A DNA stretch of 64,000 nt from Schistocephalus solidus (taxonomy: Eukaryota > Platyhelminthes > Cestoda > Diphyllobothriidea > Diphyllobothriidae): contig WEDG01004047.1 in assembly GCA_017591395.1 (NCBI GenBank), forward strand, positions 24,916-88,915, read 5' to 3'. The notes beneath the pieces are model-generated. The model did not search any database and was not told the origin of the DNA. It saw only the letters and a list, made by a program, of their open reading frames with translations. The position numbers were made by a program, and so were the translations under genes. This document shows, piece by piece, positions 12,336 through 22,660 of the stretch. How positions within the stretch are numbered: the stretch's first letter is position 1; each line of letters starts with the position of its first letter.

Positions 12336-12989
12336 ATAAGATTGACGAAAACGTCAGATGGCTACAGTTACGTCCGAGATGGTTTCGAGGTCTGCACTGG
12401 CCCAACACCGGATGGTTGGATAGGGAGCGGCCGACTTTCAATGGCGTCTCGAAGGACGGGTGCCGTGTTTTTCTATGGGTGCTTACTTTTCGTGCAAAAA
12501 TGTTCGCGACATTTAACGAACGGTTTTAAACCAATTTGACCTCATTGGCTAGCCTCATAGCCTGCTCAAAAATACTGTGAATCAAAAGCAGAACGGAAAT
12601 GTCGTTTTGCAGATGGAATTGACAAAGAGATAACGTAACCTACGGCGAACGCATGAAGAGAGATAAACCTCATCCATGACGTTAATTATATTCTTACGGG
12701 GAAAAAAAACGAGAAATACGTGGATTCAAAACTTCGTAAACCATACCGATACAGGTGCTCACATCCTGACATAGAAACAAGTCAGACCACTTATGGGAAT
12801 TAAGATGTATCAATACTTCTATCAGAAGGGCTGATCGGAATTCAAATAAAATGCTATATTTTTGGAAAAAATTTCATCGGTTTCGAATTGTAGTGTAGCA
12901 ACACCGATGACGTGGTCTGAGCTACCAAGTGGGCCTAAAAAATGATACGGTCAGAGGCAGTAAACCTCTGCAAAATATTAGATCAAGCA
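12336..12989. other. Link between LINE endonuclease and reverse-transcriptase domains, decayed
   Basis: Lies between two recognised domains of the same minus-strand LINE. Only short fragments look LINE-like. It is probably the eroded inter-domain region. Confidence 0.5.
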
Positions 12990-13395
12990 TGCTTTATCCT
13001 GGGGTAGAAAAATCAACCACCTAATCTCACATACCGACATCTACGGACTCGAATAAATCCTCGAACTTTATGGAGCCGGAAGGTGGAAACCATCAAATTT
13101 CAGGAAGGTTAAAATAACCTACAATCCGGCAATAGTTAAAATTTAAGCCAGCCACGGCATCAAATGCCTTTTAGAGACAAATTTCATAAACCTCACTGGT
13201 ATTTGGCGGGTGACAGAAACAGTCAATGAGTAAAGATTTCTTATTCTTGAAGGTAATTTGAAGCCAACAGCTCTCTTCAACTGCAGTTACTTGCAGATGG
13301 TCTAAGGTCTGAAATGCCAGCGCTTGCTTAACATAGATACAACTTCCACCACCACGGCTGTCGTGACGATCATTTCGAGTATAAGTATTACTTAT
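12990..13395 (-). mobile_element. LINE apurinic-type endonuclease domain, decayed
   Basis: Minus-strand reading gives the order typical of the LINE endonuclease: DSRGGGSCIYVKQAL, then SCWLQITFKNKKSLLIDC with CHPPNT, then KAFDAVAGLN, then YCRIVGYFNLPEI (where GDFNLP is usual; the Asp is now Tyr), then FEDLFESVDV. The Asp-to-Tyr change in the GDFN box and several stops show it is inactive. It belongs with the reverse transcriptase at 11690-12335. Confidence 0.88.
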
Positions 13396-13519
13396 AAGAG
13401 ATAGTTTGGAGTCAGCTATGGAAGGTGTGCAACACGGCTTTCGATAAAACCACTCCTGCCTAACAAATATGGTCTATTTAGTCGTGCAATGGTCCCACTC
13501 GTTAGATGGAGCTACAAGG

Positions 13520-14015
13520 ATCGGTGTCTTTAACATTGTCCTTAAAAGAGCCTTTCACATCGTCTGTTTCTACGCAATTTTCGAGAACCTGGGATAAAAG
13601 GGAACTTGGCAGATTAGCAAGCGACTTTATAGTCGGCCGATCGTGGTCTGTGTGCAGTGGAAATGTGAAATCAATGCTGGGGCCAGTTGTGAGTGGGGTA
13701 CCTAAGAGTTCTGTTAGGGATGTCAGAGATGTCAGAGATTACATGAATGGCCTGGCCTCCAAGGGATTCATGTCTGCAGATAAGATGTAAGAATAATGAA
13801 AATTCCCTGCAAGAAGTACTTTACCAATTAAATGAATGGTTTGATAAATGGTTGCTGGGGTTTAACCTTGAGAAGTGTGTCGTACTGCACATAACAACAA
13901 AGACGAAGAGGGCCAATGGTGATGCTCCTCAATATTTACTTAGCGAAATGTGCCTGTGATATGTTACTGGGCAAAGAAAACTTAACTCACCTTTTCATCA
14001 CCACTGAAGCCCTCC
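13520..14015 (+). mobile_element. Second LINE body, plus strand: reverse-transcriptase palm, decayed, running into the right repeat arm
   Basis: Plus-strand frames give FKRAF-type palm sequence near 13540 (LKRAFHIVC), then FIVGRSWSVCSGNV, then GPVVSGVPKSSV (the SGVPQGSV block), then SKGFMSADKM (13762-13791, the decayed FADD active-site box), then NEWFDKWLLGFNLEKCVVLH. The reading continues, with frameshifts, into LKPSYHCLKAV at the start of the right arm. So this element is continuous with 14016-15359. Its 5' edge sits only about 100-130 bases from the endonuclease of the oppositely oriented LINE, a head-to-head arrangement. Confidence 0.85.
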
Positions 14016-15359
14016 TATCATTGTCTGAAGGCGGTTAAAATGGCAACCGGGGTTCTCTTCGCAAATAAAAGAACTTTAATTGACATAGATAAAGAGCTCT
14101 TTAGAGAATTATAGCGAGTCCTTGTGCGATTGTACCTGAAATATGGAATCCAGGCGTGGCGTCCCTGGCTAAAAAGATTGAAAGTTACTGGAAAGGAATA
14201 AATGAGGGTGAGGAAAATTATGAAAGGCCTCCGTACTTTACCATACTAATGAAGACTTTATGCGCTTTATCCATCTTCCCTTGAGTCCCGACAGATCGGA
14301 TTTAATCTTATACAGATATAATAGAATTTTAACATCCGATATTGGCCTTGCAATTTGCTGATTTCTTTGCATTGGCAACCAAAAGACGGATAATCTTGAC
14401 TTCGGTGCCACCATGTTTGCATATGATATAAGAATCTCGAAAACCATTATATCTGCTGACAACATGCAGAAACTCCTTAAAGCCTTGATAAATTTGCTTT
14501 TAAGTGTAGGAAGTGCCTTTGGCGTTTAATATACACAAACATGTAGTCTTACGCTTGCAATCTGAGAGTAGAAGTATCTCTTAACACCAGTACTGCCTGA
14601 ACGATACCCCAAAAAAGAAGTGAGCACGCCCAATGAACTAGGCAGATGGACAGCTTCAAATTAACTGCGCTCTTAACACGCTAAATGAGTCGTCCAAAAG
14701 GTGACGTGCATCATGCACTGGATCGGGTAGGCTTTCATAGTCTCTCCCCCAACCTGTTCGCCCGGATCTTCAGTTCTTTTCTTACCCTACGTTTTGAGTT
14801 CGAAATGCCAATATGGATGCCCGAGACGAAGAAAAACAGGACTGCTATGGAGTAAGTGCAGCGACGGGCGACAAAACTGGTAGCCTGTTTTAGGATCCTG
14901 TCATATCCAGAAACATTGGTCAAGCTGACTTTTTCGCCTTTCTTATAGACAGATGAAGTGCGACCTGCATTATTCCAGCACATGCCTGTTTACTAAAATC
15001 CGGAGATTTCTTTAGGTTTACAGATATTACTCACTTGTGTGGTCATCAATTCAAGGTCAAACGTGAAAGTATACGACTAGATTAACAAAAGTTTCCTTTC
15101 AGCCATTGATTGGTTCAACCATGAAGCTCATACCCAAGGAAATTAGTGACGTCGGACACGGCGGATGTGTTAACAGATGACTTGCGCGGCAGAACTATCT
15201 CCGGCTAGCCATGAACTTGTCTTCATGATTTCAATTTACATTTTTCGTACTAGCACATTTTTGACGTAAAATGTTGCCATTAACCTTACACTTGAATATT
15301 TTATGCTCTCTCAATATACCTGTATTTATAATTCTGAATGAACACAAATAAGGTCATCA
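14016..15359 (+). repeat. Right arm of the 1.34 kb inverted repeat, LINE 3' end on the plus strand
   Basis: Reverse complement of 8790-10134, 1344 against 1345 bases, with no large gaps seen. It carries LKAVKMATG, DKELFREL followed by a stop, YGIQAWRPWLK, then at about 14870-14940 VQRRATKLV-type LINE sequence in a shifted frame, and ends at the shared outer boundary (aggtcatca). Unlike the left arm it continues inward into its own LINE body, so this is the more complete copy. A 75-codon antisense frame at 14238-14465 matches the one in the left arm. Confidence 0.9.
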
Positions 15360-15619
15360 AGGGCTACACAGTGACTCTCAAATACATATATATATATATT
15401 TATTTATTTGAGTACCCGGAAAGGTACTGTCCCTAAATATACACATAACGAATCTGCGTGGAAACCCCGTCAAATTTGAGGAGCCTTATCTCACATGATT
15501 TTCGAAGATACTCGTTTTCGCAGCGGGTTGTCAGTGCCTGTTACAGAATTCCTAAAGAAGTTATAATGGCGGACACAACAGTAACATTCAAAAACCAAAT
15601 ATATATATAAATGGAATGG

Positions 15620-15777
15620 AACCGACAAAGATAAGGGAGACCGGAATGGCCATTTCTGGCTTATTAGCCGTCACCAGCCAGTCATACCCAATCCCAAGTG
15701 TGGCACACCTGGGATTCGAACCCGCGACCTTTGGTATTTGCTATGCTACACGTCGCTATGCTACCGCCTGCGAGGGC
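15620..15777 (-). mobile_element. tRNA-derived SINE, variant head
   Basis: Read on the minus strand: a tRNA-like head with a B box (GGTTCGAATCCC on that strand at about 15712-15723), then the SINE body found elsewhere in the window (GGTATG, CTGGC, GACGGCTAATAAGCC, GGCCATTCCGGTCTCCC, TCTTTGTCGG). The head differs from the tRNA-Arg-like head of the other copies, while the body is the same. Confidence 0.8.
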
Positions 15778-15844
15778 TTTAATCTGAGCTCCAGGGCACA
15801 ACGGAACATACATGTTCCTTAAGCAGATCGGTGAGCCCCACACT

Positions 15845-15847
<3 letters not shown>

Positions 15848-15894
<47 letters not shown>
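15848..15894. repeat. (TA)n microsatellite
   Basis: About 23 uninterrupted TA units just beyond the SINE head. It gives an artefactual Tyr/Ile repeat frame on the minus strand. Confidence 0.95.
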
Positions 15895-15898
<4 letters not shown>

Positions 15899-16114
15899 TC
15901 ATAGACGACGGCCGCCAGTTCCAGCTGATGCGAGCACTCACGGTGTCACCAAGGTGTGCAATTAATTAAGCAGTGAAGACCTCGAACACCCCAGCATGGG
16001 AATTATGAGAGGGCAAGATCTCAAACTTAAATAACAAACAAATAAATGTTAGTCAAATGTGGCTAGTAGTATCATAAATACCTTATTTGCTGACGTGACT
16101 GTTGCAGCTTTCAG

Positions 16115-16445
16115 TTCATGTTGTGGCTCTCACCATTATATCGATCTAACTTTCGCTTAAAAACCTCCAAGGAGTCCGACCTCACAACATCCAGAGGAAG
16201 ACTACTCCAAGCTTCGACTACTCTTTGTGAAAAGAAGTACTTCCGAGTGTCTAGCCTTGCTCCAGTCACACGTAATTTGAGAGGATGACCTCTCAAGTTC
16301 GTTCTTGTTGCTAACTCGAAGAAATCAGCTGGGACGAGACAACAGTCCTGGACGCATAGTATGCGGAATGTTAGTATCAGGTCCCCCCGGAAGATGTCTA
16401 TTGCGCAAGGGAAAGAGGTTGAGTTTCGACAGCCGTGTTTCATAA
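16115..16445 (-). mobile_element. LINE ORF2 C-terminus (CR1-like)
   Basis: The minus strand encodes the typical C-terminal block: LSKLNLFPL in one frame, then in the next AIDIFRGDLILTFRIL, FFELATRTNLRGHPLKL, GARLDTRKYFFSQRVVEAW and DSLEVFKRKLDR before a stop near 16111. The frameshift near 16400 shows it is not functional. It resembles the same LINE group as the elements at 11.7-15.3 kb but is not part of the inverted repeat. Confidence 0.92.
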
Positions 16446-17423
16446 GGCTACACCCACAGGTAGCGATGGTGTACATTATTTCGCTTAAATATTTATCCTT
16501 CAGGGTATCTGTGATATAATCGCTACTTTTGCTTAATTTATTTTAAAATTTTATAGAAAGGTATTTATTTTTAGATGAATATTGTACAGTTTTCTAACAG
16601 GGTCTTCAAAGACAATGCCTATTAACCTAAATATACCGAAATATTACTTTATTGACGTTAAGTCGATTTATCCAACTGAATGCACAAGGTCTATCATTAG
16701 TAGGTCATCGCTGATTGCCAAATGTTGGGCAGCATTGTCGCTAGGTCTTTTATCTTTGAGTCATATGTTTGACGTATCGGTAGAAATCTACAGGACCAAA
16801 AGATTTGGGTGGTCCATGGAAGCCGGCTGTAGTACAGAGGTAAATCTGTGTATTATGCTTAGAGTATAATGAGTAGATTATCGCGTGACGAACTGTCTAG
16901 TTGCAAAATGACAGGAAAATTCAAATTAGAGTGCGCTGATCATTCACTGCAAGCATGCGCGCAGATGAATTAATAGCGTGGTTTTATAAGTTATTTTTTA
17001 ATTAATTAGCGATCACTTGTCAGATGAGACCTAACAAATACCCAAATTTGAAGTCATGTACGCAACAAATGTAATAGTATCGTCTTCAATTTTAATACTG
17101 ATGAGTACCTACACGAATATAAGAAAAAAACGAAATTTTTAAAACTTAAGCAAATAGGTTGAACTGAATATATCAAAAAATACTGGAACACTCCAAAATC
17201 ACGCATGAATACATACTGAGTACTGAAAGAAACTGAGATCTGGTGTTTGCTTTAAGATTTCCAACCGGATCACTGGGGACCGATAATCAAATTAAAGCAT
17301 CCGTTTTTTGTAATTTCATTCAGCCAGTCTTCTATTTAGTGCGTTGTTCTTTTTCTCTGTCATTCGGTGTCCAAATAACCATTTTTATTTACTTTAACCC
17401 CACTCCCCTCCTCAAAAGAGGAG
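16446..17423. other. No recognised gene between LINE relics
   Basis: AT-rich sequence. Short open frames (16582-16869, 17243-17488) match nothing I know. Confidence 0.4.
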
Positions 17424-17920
17424 TTGAAGTTTTCATCGGCAATACTAAGAGCAGTATTCTTACTATCGACACCCACCAAAGCACCTGATCTGGACTTTAT
17501 ACGAGCACTCACAATTAGAGAACTTGCCAATGCACTGTGCGAACCATTATCTAGTATAGTTCAGAAGTTATTTGAAGAAAGCCAGCTCTCGGGGGATCCG
17601 AAGTTTGCATTCGTTACCAGATCAATATGATAAAATCACGGATGTACGAAAAAATATTCTCCATTCAGTTTAGCAGGCATGCTGTGCAAACTAATGGAGT
17701 GCAGTATAAAACGAGCCTAATGTCGTATCTAAAGGTAAACAGCATATTCTGCGGTGCCCAACACGGTTTTTCGGGGACGCGCTTACATCTGGCAGCCCGT
17801 CAGTTATGGATAAATGTCACAGGAATTGCAATTTTCGATGAGAAATGGACGCAAGTTCTAGACAGGGGCAATCTAATAGATAATGTATTTTGTACCTTCA
17901 GGGATCCTTTGATATGATAA
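17424..17920 (+). mobile_element. LINE reverse-transcriptase fingers, decayed
   Basis: Plus-strand blocks: KAPDLDFI (degenerate SPGPD), then LANALCEPLSSIVQKLFEES, then, after a frame change, NSIFCGAQHGFSGTRLHL (the AQHGF block) and a worn copy of the following VDVVF-x-DFSKAF region near 17850-17915. Order and spacing fit a LINE reverse transcriptase with its catalytic palm missing. Confidence 0.82.
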
Positions 17921-19108
17921 CATACCGATTCTCTTTCACTGTATTTTGGAAATGGAAATTAGAGGCAGATTTTTAAATGTGGCCAAAATTTCGTGCCCCA
18001 GGTAGTGCATAAAGTTTTTTGTGGGGAATTTCACCTAGAAGTGGATAAAAATTGAAGGTAATTTCCCCTAGAGTTCAATTTGAGGCTTCTTACTCCTAAG
18101 TTCATGCAAAAGATTACATTGACATAAAAATACGGTCGGCAGTCAACTGTGCTGATGAGGAAAATGTTGGGATAAAACAGAGAAAAATGAAGTGTATAGT
18201 CCACCAAGGTGTTTATCACGTTTGCTGTATACAAGTGCGTATTACGACAAATAAGCTCCACTTAAAGCATATCTGCCAAATACAAGTTTCTATTAACGGC
18301 ACTGCATTAAAAATTTAGCAACGGCCGAAGATCTGTAAATGCGGATGAGCGCTGATTCGATTCCATCAGAGCATTGGAAGAATGCGGTCCAGATGACAAA
18401 TAGATCACTACTAATAATAATAACAATAAAAATAGTATTTAATGTCAGTTGGCAGACTGAGTTATTCCGCCGGATTTAGAGTGCTCTCAAAATATTTCGT
18501 TCTGAAACCTCTGCAAAATTGTTTGGTGTCTTCGTGAGACTCCATATTGATTACAGAATGCCAGTCTGGAAACTGTGGAATAGGAAAGTTATTGACCTTC
18601 TCAAACAGGTCCAAGGAACGGAAACGAGGAAAGTCAGCATTCCTTCGATTTAAGCTCACCAATATAGACGGAATAAATTCGACTTTTTAATCCTATCTTC
18701 CGGACCCTTAAAATGTAACCTGCTATTGATATTTCTGGTCATACGTGATCATGGCTGCTCGGTGAGACCGAATGACAATGCAGTGATAGCGCAGGCGTCA
18801 AAGGGTATAAAATCCATAGGTACAAGTTCGAAAGCTTGGTTCTCAAAGACACTGGAATTTTGAGATTGATTTGCTCCCCAGAGGCAGCAAAAATCCTAAG
18901 CTACTCTAAAGTTACTTACGATAGAGCAGACAAATCAGGAAATCAATTCCTGTTATCAGAAGTGATGATCGTTTCGAGATATCGGAGAGCTGAGAATTTT
19001 CATAAATTTGGTCAGTCTGGTTTCAGTGAAGAAACTGTTCTTCATGGGATCAACAATTATTCAAATTTACTTTTTCAAAAATAAACGATTTTCAAAGAAC
19101 TTACAATT
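17921..19108. other. Sequence between LINE relics; no gene supported
   Basis: Frames on both strands around 18031-18662 are short and unlike known families. It is flanked on both sides by plus-strand LINE sequence and is probably eroded LINE or insertions into it. Confidence 0.4.
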
Positions 19109-19830
19109 TTGGCGGAATGTAAATCTCCCGGTTTGGATGAGAGTCCTATAATCTGTTCGTTGATGTTGCTCAGAAGCTGGCAAAAACCGCTACCCTTTCC
19201 ATGCCAGTTATCGTTTGGTAATATAATTTTTCCCACAGACAGGAAGATTGCAAACTGTGTGCATCGATACCTCGAAGTCAACACCTGCTCCGGTTCAAAG
19301 TAGTGTCCCTCAAAGCTCCGTCTTAGAGCCATTACTCTTCGTAGTGTACATGAACGCCTATGTCTACGACCTGAGTTGCAGCGCTGTTATGTTTGCAGAC
19401 GATGTTAAATTGTGAAGGGTCAGCAGATCTGATGCCGATTGGCACGCACTTCAAGAGAGTCTCAACCGGCTTAGCAGCTGGTCTGCACGTAAACTCTTAA
19501 ATTTTAACGTTGTGAAGTGTGGATCTAAGACTCCGTACTAGAAGGAACAGTGAGGAGGATGAGTCTTCCAATAACTTTTGAATGGCCAGCCCCTTTCGAT
19601 TGTCGATGAACAGATGGACCTTGGTGTTCAAACAGAATTCTTACTCAAACCATCTCCACAGTGTTTAAAGGCAGCTTAACGCGCGACACAGGTCTTAGTT
19701 GCGCTCAGAAGTGGATTTATGCAGATTGATAAGGAACTCTTCCGAAAAACCTACGGGGAATTTGTTCGATCTCACTTGGAATATGCCGTCCAGGCCTAGC
19801 GTCCGTGGTTTAAGAATGATTTCTTTTACA
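19109..19830 (+). mobile_element. LINE reverse transcriptase with active-site box, internally deleted
   Basis: Blocks in order: KSPGLDESP (SPGPD block), FPTDRKIANCV (the DWR-x-A-x-V block), then directly VPQSSVLEPLLFVVYMN (the VPQGSVLGPLLF block) and MFADDVKL (the FADD active site, intact in this copy), then LQESLNRLSSWS, LLNFNVVKC, and further on GVQTEFLLKPS and QIDKELFRK. The stretch with the first catalytic Asp (KAFD) is missing between the second and third blocks, so the element is deleted. There are stops. Confidence 0.88.
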
Positions 19831-20149
19831 GCTGGAACGAATGCATTTTTTAAATTTGAAAAGGAAGCTCCAGGGGAAAAGCCTACTTCCCTCAATAAAA
19901 TGACTAAAAGTGACTTAGACTAGAAAATTAGCCGCATTCTACCGCATCACAGAAGTTAACGTCAGGGCTTTCTATTAAATACAGCTCAGACAGTCCAACA
20001 TCAAACTGCTACGAAGCAATACAGTGGACCATTAAAGGAATTGAGTATTTATCTGGGAACCAATAATCTCCTGTTGAATAGATAACACGGTTTTCCTAGG
20101 AGAAGATGGTACGTAACGAATTTACTTATTGCGATCCAAAGCTGTACAA

Positions 20150-20420
20150 GAGCAATCTATACAAAAGATACTGTGCATGTGTCCCTTATTGACTTATTGG
20201 AGGCCTTTGATAGTGTTTCGCAGCAACATCTCCTGTAAAAGTTGAGAGCGATGGGTACCAGAGTCAAACTTTTAACATAACAGAAACTTTTCTCGATGGT
20301 CTTTCTCAAATTATCCGTCTCGGGGTACAGCAAGCAAGGTACATAGTCAGAGAGAGTGGTATCCCACAGGTATCAGTGCCATTAACCAGCCTATTTCTCT
20401 TGTGTTTATTAACAATGAAG
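20150..20420 (+). mobile_element. LINE reverse-transcriptase palm fragment
   Basis: Plus-strand reading near 20185-20250 gives SLIDLLEAFDSVSQQHLL then KLRAMG, the first catalytic Asp region of LINE reverse transcriptases, followed by SESGIPQVSVPLTSLF (the SGVPQGSVLGP block) near 20350. This is the part missing from the fragment at 19109-19830, but it lies downstream of it. Confidence 0.8.
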
Positions 20421-21790
20421 CAATGAAATCCCATTAATTCCATAACCCATTTTACTTGTGCAAAAACGGTCACACCTCTCTAGATTTGTACGGAAACTCA
20501 CTATAAATGCATTTTTCGATCGGTGGATCAGTGTAATTACCCAGAGGATTCGGTTGCCGAAAGAGACGCTGTCCTGAATATTTTCCAGCAACGTTGTCGT
20601 TAAAAGTATTATGTGTTGCACGATCGTCTTTCCAAAGAATTTTCCTTTGTGTGATTGGGCGTCATCCGAAGCACTCCCTCCAATAGTGTCCAATCCGGAC
20701 AGCTTATCGCTGATTCTAACCCTGTTTCTCTGGCGCTCCAAACCCTGACTCTGGCTCTTGAAACTTTTAAGAAAATCTGTATTATGCTTTGATTATCACG
20801 TGGATGACTTTTATGTTCCATCACCGATGGCCAGGTCACCAGAATTATTTTTTATTCCGAGCGTCTTTTGAACCAACAAAACGTTTCTATTATGTGGCTA
20901 TTTGAAATCATATGCAGCAAACTTGTTTAGTTTCTATTCTCATATCATTGATACGCTTCATTTAATTTTGTCATTGCTAAGCTGGCCACCCTAGTTCATG
21001 CACAAAGTGTTTCTTACGCATACTTCAAGTTGACCCTGTTTTCCTGTACGGTAAACTAACATCCCTTGTATGTATTTCGTACGCACATGCAGGCTGTTTT
21101 TTCTCTCGTTCTCGATTCTCCTATATTGACGTTTAGAAAGTGCCTTAACGTTGCTAAAAAAATATACATTCTTAATTCTAAACAAGTAAAAAAAAATTTT
21201 AAGTTGATCAACAATGCTGCCGATAAAGCCAACTTCGAAGAAAATCTTCGTTGATTAGGCAAGTCGTCCCGCAGTTACCTACTGTCCTACAACTCAAACT
21301 ACAGTCTTCTGCACAATGTCGTCAGGAGGTCAAAGCAGGAACTTAAATGCTGTAATCCACCAAGTAGGCATTAAAAGTTTTTGAATAAGACTGCTTTTCA
21401 AAAATCATCGGTGTATTTATAGAGCCGCATCTTAAAAATGCGATTAAGCCCTGGAGACCCTGGATTCAGTAGGATTTAAACCTAATCTAAATGATTCAGA
21501 GACGGGCCACAAAACTAGAAAGAAGGCATAGGGCACTGCTAGTATTCCTTATAAACCAACTATTTTCAAGATAATCCAAGCTTTCGTAGGGATTACGAAA
21601 TGTCAATTATAAAGTCCTAGTACTCATTATTTTATTAGCTCGTGCATTCATTAAATTAAAACCAAATTATTTAATTCACAAATTTGTAACTTGCATTCCA
21701 AACACAAGTATAAAACTTGTTTGTTTTTACTACCTAAAATACGTTTAAACGTGTGAACCCTAAATTTTAACCTTTTCGAAATATTCAGTA
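20421..21790. other. No recognised gene; flank of the 21.8 kb ORF
   Basis: Frames on both strands, none recognised. The last few hundred bases before 21791 are AT-rich and would hold the promoter of the next gene; I see no clear TATA box that I would defend. Confidence 0.4.
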
Positions 21791-22660
21791 ATGTCGTGGA
21801 TGGGTTCTGTACTTGTACTTATACCCGTGCTTTTCAACAGTTTCTTCTTCCTTATTATCGAAGGTAATCGTATTTTTAAATTTAAATATTTTTTAGGCAT
21901 AAATTATGAAATATTTACCCATCCAGTTGATCTTGCTTTTGAGAAATACTCAAATGTCTCATCTCGTACACGCTCGATATATTTTATTCAGCCATCAAAA
22001 AATGGATTTCTTGACGCACAGCTTGGTGGAGTCGAATCTCGACATGATTATAATATGTCAAGTATCTCGGCTTTCCTTAGCAGTCATCGGTTGGAAATGC
22101 ATGGAAATGATTTACCCAAGCTTTTCGTATTATGTTCGGTAGAAAATGCTCATTTAATTGCGAAGCGAAAGGCTTTATTAATGTGTAACTTTGACGTGAC
22201 GATGCCGTCCTTGGGAGATCATGTTTTGTCATCTTCTTCATGCCTTATACATTGTGCCAAAGAGGCGGAATGCGCGGCTGAACTCGACTTGGAATTCATG
22301 TGGCGACAGGCCAAGGTGTCATTGTCTGAGAAAATTGAACTGCTAATATTCTACAATGTAACCGCACTGGATTCTGTCTCTCTTACGCTGAATGAGCGCC
22401 TGGTTGAACGAGATGATGTCACTAATTCATTGATTTACAAGCAAATGAAGTTGCCAACTGTCACTATTTTTCGTCGTCCAGATACCGAGACAGTAACACT
22501 TCTCACGGATGTGCACGGTTTTCCTATCCTTCAACTCGATGTTCCAGGAATAAGTTCCTCAAATTTCTTTGATCTCCAAATTTTGCAAACGGCAGAATTG
22601 CCCCTGAAGAAGTTAAAGATGCAGTATGTTTTCTTGTTAAATTTCCTGCTTGACAGTTAA
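21791..22660 (+). CDS. Unrecognised secreted or membrane protein, N-terminal coding region
   Basis: This is the longest open frame in the window, 289 codons from an ATG. Residues about 5-23 are hydrophobic (VLVLIPVLFNSFFFLII), giving a likely signal peptide or signal anchor. The rest is mixed and protein-like, with possible N-glycosylation sites (NVSS and NMSS early, NVTA in the second half). A 33-base segment at 21863-21895 starts gtaatc and ends ttttttag, so it may be an in-frame micro-intron; splicing it removes 11 residues. Near the 3' end a strong donor (gtatgt, 22624-22629) may end the exon before the TAA, because two downstream exon-like blocks (24385-24539 and 24998-25150) follow on the same strand. 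I do not recognise the family. It stands between LINE graveyards but is itself free of stops, which argues for selection. Confidence 0.65.
   Translation: MSWMGSVLVLIPVLFNSFFFLIIEGNRIFKFKYFLGINYEIFTHPVDLAFEKYSNVSSRTRSIYFIQPSKNGFLDAQLGGVESRHDYNMSSISAFLSSHRLEMHGNDLPKLFVLCSVENAHLIAKRKALLMCNFDVTMPSLGDHVLSSSSCLIHCAKEAECAAELDLEFMWRQAKVSLSEKIELLIFYNVTALDSVSLTLNERLVERDDVTNSLIYKQMKLPTVTIFRRPDTETVTLLTDVHGFPILQLDVPGISSSNFFDLQILQTAELPLKKLKMQYVFLLNFLLDS

Noticed and set aside
15682..15897. Minus-strand frame beginning with an alternating Tyr-Ile repeat
   Set aside because: Translation of the TA microsatellite and the SINE head.
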